A DNA stretch of 64,000 nucleotides, from NCBI RefSeq assembly GCF_003751945.1, contig NZ_RJKL01000001.1, positions 1,550,001 through 1,614,000 on the forward strand, given 5' to 3'. This stretch comes from Couchioplanes caeruleus (GTDB lineage Bacteria; Actinomycetota; Actinomycetes; Mycobacteriales; Micromonosporaceae). The notes under the pieces were generated by a model. That model made no database searches, was not told the origin of the DNA, and was given only the letters and a program-made list of their open reading frames with translations. Positions 61,201 through 64,000 of this stretch are shown piece by piece; positions within the stretch are counted from its first letter, which is position 1; every line of letters begins with the position of its first letter. The translations under genes and the position numbers were made by a program.

Positions 61201-62208
61201 GCCGGCGAGCGGCAGCCCGATGCGCACCGGCCCGTCACCGGTCATCCGCGCGGCGCAGGCGACCACGGTCGCCTCGGTCGGCCCGTACGTGTTCCAGACC
61301 TCGCGTCCCTCGACGGCCAGACGCTCGGCGAGCTCCGGCGGGCAGGCCTCGCCGCCGAAAATCAACAGCCGGACCTCGTCCAGCGCCTCGACCGGCCACA
61401 GCGCGGCGAGCGTCGGCACTGTGGACACCACCGAGATGCGCTGCTCGGCCAGCCACGGGCCCAGGTCGGCGCCGCTACGGACGAGCGACCGCGCGGCCGG
61501 CACCAGGCACGCGCCGTGCCGCCACGCCAGCCACATCTCCTCACAGGACGCGTCGAACGCCACCGACAAACCGGCCAGCACGCGGTCATGCGGTCCGATC
61601 GCCTCGTCGGTCTCGCCGGCGAGGAACAGCCGTGCCTCGGCGTCCACGAAGGCCGCCGCCGCGCCGTGGCTGACGGCGACGCCCTTCGGAGTTCCCGTCG
61701 AGCCGGAGGTGAAGATGATCCAGACGTCGTCGGCCGGTCCGGGCCGGCCGGACCGCCCGCCGGGGGTACGGCGCAGCGACACGGCGAGCCCGTCGCCGAC
61801 CACTGCGGACACGCCCGCCTCGGCGAGGACGAGCTCGGCGCGTTCCTCGGGATCGTCCGCGTCGACAGGCACGTAGGCGGCACCGGCCGCGAGCACACCG
61901 AGGATCGCGAGATACAGCTCGGCCGTACCGGACGAGACCCGGACCCCCACCCGGTCGCCGGGGCCGATCCCGTGTCCCGCCAGCGACGCCCGCACGGCGT
62001 CGACCTCCACGGCCAGCTCACGGTAGGTCAGCACCGTCGCGCCGCCGTCGAGAGCCAGGGCCCCGGGGTGCGCATCCACGGTCTCGTCCAGGATGTCCAG
62101 CAGCGTCCGGCGGACCGGGGGTGAAGTGGACCGGAACACCGCGGGCGCCACCGGTTCGGTAGCGACGGGGGGAAGCTCCACCAGTGGCAGATCAGTCGTC
62201 ACGGTCAC
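58294..62208 (-). CDS. Pls/PosA-type single-module nonribosomal peptide synthetase
   Basis: 1304 residues. The adenylation domain spans about 35-505: IIFTSGSTGTPKGVAVSH, FDASCEEMW (A4; position 235 Asp, 239 Glu), NTYGPTEATV, YRSGD and PTRTSGKVDRAALP. A carrier domain follows near 520-600, with the phosphopantetheine Ser in HHGGGSLSAAQL. The remaining about 700 residues alternate membrane spans with left-handed beta-helix acyltransferase-like blocks, the layout of epsilon-poly-lysine synthetase (Pls) and its PosA relatives. No thioesterase or condensation domain is present. It probably makes an isopeptide-type homopolymer or short product at the membrane; the monomer is not predictable by eye. 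Translationally coupled to the M1 peptidase. Confidence 0.88.
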   Translation of the reverse strand: MTVTTDLPLVELPPVATEPVAPAVFRSTSPPVRRTLLDILDETVDAHPGALALDGGATVLTYRELAVEVDAVRASLAGHGIGPGDRVGVRVSSGTAELYLAILGVLAAGAAYVPVDADDPEERAELVLAEAGVSAVVGDGLAVSLRRTPGGRSGRPGPADDVWIIFTSGSTGTPKGVAVSHGAAAAFVDAEARLFLAGETDEAIGPHDRVLAGLSVAFDASCEEMWLAWRHGACLVPAARSLVRSGADLGPWLAEQRISVVSTVPTLAALWPVEALDEVRLLIFGGEACPPELAERLAVEGREVWNTYGPTEATVVACAARMTGDGPVRIGLPLAGWQLAVVDPSGEPVAMGETGELVIGGVGLARYLDAHKDAEKFAPLPALGWQRAYRSGDIVRAEPQGLSFVGRGDEQVKLGGRRIELGEIDAALQALPGVAGAAAAVQRTAAGNQLLVGYVVPRDGADLDVAAATRWIRERLPAALVPLLAVVDALPTRTSGKVDRAALPWPLATVADAAAELTATEEWLAGGWEETLGVRPTEADADFFHHGGGSLSAAQLVAWIRRRHPQVSVADIYRHPKLSQLAGVLAALGDTTAVRREVRPTPRWSGLVQLALMLPMLALVGLRWLTVLAALGNIAAVGVPAPWAPAVSWWWVALGGVLLFSPPGRIGLAAGGARLLLRGVRPGSYPRGGGVHLRLWAAERLAELTGATSVAGASWMITYARALGAEIGPDVDLHSAPPVTGLLRLGRGAAIEPEVDLAGHWVDGDVVHIGKVRVGAGARVGSRSTLMPGARVGKGARIAAGSTVAGAVPAHQRWAGSPAAPAARDTAAWPARRPPRSAVRSRFWIAAYGLTAQLMGLLPVLAALPGLAVLGATIASRPAAGPVLAAVAVATLAYFAGYALLVLVAVRALSIGMRAGCHPVHGRVAWQVWTTERLMGMARVGLFPLYASLFTPVWLRLLGAKVGRGAEVSTVLALPAMTTVADGAFLADDTMVATYELSHGWLRVAPARIGKQAFLGNSGMAAPGRSVPKRGLVGVLSSAPRKAKKGSSWLGAPPMPLRRTVESADTSRTFDPPVRLKLARAAVELCRIAPVMCAAALAVGVLAALAFVWQVAGGWAAALAAGPVLLGAALTAAATATAAKWLLAGRFRAGDRALWTSFVWRNELADTFVEVLAAPWLVRFAAGTPLLTAWLRTLGARIGRGVWLETYWLPEYDLVRLGDGATVNRGCVVQTHLFHDRVMSMDEVTLGAGATLGPHGIVLPGASIGARTTVGPGSLVTRGDAVPVDSRWLGNPIATWPAPASRRG

Positions 62209-62355
62209 CAGGCGTGCACCACATTCACCTCACGGGTCGGCGTGAACCGGGCGTCCGGCATGCGGACCCGCCCGGGGCAGCCCTCCACGTTACGTCGAGT
62301 GAGCGCACAATGACGGATATGCGGCGCATTCGTGTCGCCCGCCACAGCAGGTCCC

Positions 62356-63600
62356 TCAGCCGGTGAGCATTTCCACCGCGCGGGTTTCCAGGTCGTGCGC
62401 GGCGTCGACCAGGTCGGCGAGCTCGGCGAACAGCGCGGCCCGGCCCTCGGCGCCGAGGTCGGGCACCGGCGGCAGTGCGGCGATGCGTTCGTCGATCTCG
62501 CGGACGTCGGCGCCGGTCATGGCGAGCATCATCCGGCGCTCGGACAGTTCGCCGTACTCTCCCGCGTGTGCCTCGGCCCGCGCGGCGAGCGCCGACCAGC
62601 GGTCGCCCGACTCGCGGAACAGCTTCGCCGCGCCGGCCAGTGCCGGTCGCCCCAGCATGGCGGCCGCCTCGTCCAGGAAGTCCGCATAGAGCGGGCGGGT
62701 GCCGCCGGGCCCGGTGTACGACAGTTCGAGGCACTCGTAGAGCCGGCGCATCGCCGTGCCGAACGACTCCGGCGAGCCGAGTCTGCGCTGCCATCCTGAT
62801 TTCGTCCGGCCGTCGCGGAGCTGGTCGGCAAGCCGGCGCATGCCGGAGAACCCGAAGTTCGCGTCGAAGCCGTGCCCGAGCACCGGCCCGGTGAGGTGCG
62901 CGACCGTGGTCGCGATCGCGTCATCGACCTCCGGCCGGCCGGCCGCGACGGATTCCACCACGATCCGGTGGTGCCGGCCCTTCTTGTGCCCGGCCCAGGC
63001 CGCCGCGAACTCGTCGAGCGACAGCCGGTGCGGCACCGCGGCGGAGTCGTCGATGAGGACGGTGTCGCCGTCGATGCCGGCCACCACGATGCCGTACGGT
63101 TCCGTCGCCAGCGCCGCCTGGCCGCCGTGCCAGGGCAGGCGCGACCGGTCCACGCTGACGTAGACCGGTTTGCCCCGCTCGACCGCAGCGCGCAGCGCGG
63201 CCAGGGCACGCGGCGTCGAGGTGCTGTGCTCCTCGACGAACGTGAGTGGCAGCCGGCGCAGCGCCGACTCGACCCAGGGATCCGGGTGGTGCTGGGCCAC
63301 GATCGTCACGATCGGCGGCATGCCGCGGTACTCGAAGACCGCGTACATGAAGCCGACGCCTCCGGCAAGCCCGCACACCATCGCCTCGGAGCACGCGACC
63401 CCGGCCTGGCGCAGAAGATGCACGGCGAGTGAACTGAGCCGGTGCTGCCCCGGCCCGAACGCGTCGTACCCGGGGACGAGGCCGCTCGGCAGCGCGGGGG
63501 GCTGCGGTCGGACCACATGGCGGCGGGCGGTGGTGTACGACTCGCCGGTGCGCGCCATGCGCTCCCGCACCAGCTTCTTGAGGCGGCGTTGTTCGGTCAC
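62356..63600 (-). CDS. BtrH-N-terminal/DUF4872-type protein (acyl-transfer or peptidase-C39-like fold)
   Basis: 414 residues from the GTG at 63600 (AGGAC upstream). After a basic N-terminus typical of actinobacterial DNA-binding-like leaders (RRLKKLVRERMARTGESYTTARRHV), the BtrH-like domain shows CSEAMVCGLAGGVGFMYAVFEYRG with its conserved Cys, RGKPVYVSVDRSRLPWHG, and a His-containing segment EPYGIVVAGIDGDTVLIDD. The C-terminal half (DDAIATTVAHLTGPVLGHGFDANFGFSGMRRLADQLRDG...LYADFLDEAAAML) is DUF4872-like. BtrH transfers an acyl group onto butirosin; relatives accompany natural-product genes. The Pls/PosA gene is the neighbour. Confidence 0.78.
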   Translation of the reverse strand: MTEQRRLKKLVRERMARTGESYTTARRHVVRPQPPALPSGLVPGYDAFGPGQHRLSSLAVHLLRQAGVACSEAMVCGLAGGVGFMYAVFEYRGMPPIVTIVAQHHPDPWVESALRRLPLTFVEEHSTSTPRALAALRAAVERGKPVYVSVDRSRLPWHGGQAALATEPYGIVVAGIDGDTVLIDDSAAVPHRLSLDEFAAAWAGHKKGRHHRIVVESVAAGRPEVDDAIATTVAHLTGPVLGHGFDANFGFSGMRRLADQLRDGRTKSGWQRRLGSPESFGTAMRRLYECLELSYTGPGGTRPLYADFLDEAAAMLGRPALAGAAKLFRESGDRWSALAARAEAHAGEYGELSERRMMLAMTGADVREIDERIAALPPVPDLGAEGRAALFAELADLVDAAHDLETRAVEMLTG

Positions 63601-63812
63601 GTCATGTCCTGTCCGGGACGGCGGCAGCGGCACTGCCCCACGCCGGCTGACCGCGCCCCGTCCGGCTGCACTGCGGCGGACATGGACGACTGCGACTCAC
63701 GCTCCGCGATGGCATGGTGGCCACCTTCGCCCCCGCATCGCCGGCGTGCGTGGGCGCCGGTCAGGGGGTACGGCGCGCGGACCGCGCCGCCCGCGATCGT
63801 ACCCCTCGCAGG

Positions 63813-64000
63813 TCAGCCGTGGCGAGCGTCGGCCCCGGTCGCGGCGGACGGCGCCGGTAGCCGCCGCATTCCGCGGGCCGCCACCGTGATCAGGTAGCCG
63901 CCCGCGGCCAGCATGACGGCGCACTGCACGGCGCCGACCGCCGTAGGCAGGATGTTGTCCGGGGCTCCCCAACGGAAGTAGTCCAGCGTCGTCGCCAGGC
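63813..64000 (-). CDS. Membrane protein, C-terminal end (partial)
   Basis: The last 62 codons of a leftward gene whose start lies beyond the window edge. One membrane span (ILPTAVGAVQCAVMLAAGGYLITVAARG) is followed by a short tail (MRRLPAPSAATGADARHG). It is preceded by LATTLDYFRWGAPDN. Codon usage is that of a real gene. Family not recognisable from this piece. Confidence 0.55.
   Translation of the reverse strand, partial: LATTLDYFRWGAPDNILPTAVGAVQCAVMLAAGGYLITVAARGMRRLPAPSAATGADARHG

Overview
The window is very GC-rich (about 70% or more), with strong G/C preference at codon third positions, many GTG starts, dense ATGA/GTGA overlaps between consecutive genes, and large MarR/TetR/GntR/ROK regulator families. 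This fits a soil actinomycete. The mix of secreted LVIVD and FG-GAP repeat proteins, a microbial-type transglutaminase, a BtrH-type protein and a Pls/PosA synthetase suggests a Micromonosporaceae-like genome (for example Actinoplanes or relatives); the genus is inference. No rRNA, tRNA or CRISPR array is visible.

Layout. 0-5.5 kb: the end of an FAD monooxygenase, then a leftward block of secreted and membrane proteins (a paralogue of a copper-locus protein, an LVIVD-repeat protein, a Tat-exported protein, a beta-propeller protein) separated by strong hairpins. 5.5-16.8 kb: small regulator/enzyme pairs (hydrolase plus TetR with tandem operators; TetR with a 42-bp palindrome plus SDR; DJ-1/PfpI facing LysR plus a PEP-mutase-like enzyme) and two phosphate-scavenging exoenzymes, PhoD and beta-propeller phytase. 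16.8-18.4 kb: a gene graveyard with a phage/plasmid-type primase remnant and a frameshifted nuclease-like gene. 18.5-29.5 kb: a two-component system followed by a long co-directional run: ThiF/HesA-like E1 enzyme, MoaD/ThiS-like carrier, ModABC-type oxyanion transporter, CHR transporter, then a MacB/FtsX-type export module with a thioredoxin-like lipoprotein. This is the most interesting accessory block. 29.7-34.5 kb: MarR plus a membrane protein, then a copper operon (CopZ, secreted protein, CopA ATPase) behind a CsoR-type palindrome. 34.5-38.1 kb: remnants (transposase tail, frameshifted PASTA lipoprotein, methyltransferase tail) around a MarR/old-yellow-enzyme pair.

38.2-41.1 kb: a secreted transglutaminase-family protein translationally coupled to a small cytoplasmic protein, plus two unknown genes. 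41.2-49.4 kb: ROK regulator with a GH20 hexosaminidase, gamma-carbonic anhydrase with an FAD oxidase controlled by a divergent TetR, and a secreted lysozyme-like/FG-GAP protein. 49.4-54.3 kb: a MarR/saccharopine-dehydrogenase-like divergent pair with twin operators, and a fused assimilatory nitrate reductase/flavoprotein reductase that has suffered two internal deletions. 54.4-64 kb: amino-acid-type binding protein, chemoreceptor, M1 metallopeptidase coupled to a 1304-residue Pls/PosA-type single-module synthetase, and a BtrH-like protein.

Most function calls rest on motifs read by eye and on knowledge of the families; no database search was possible.
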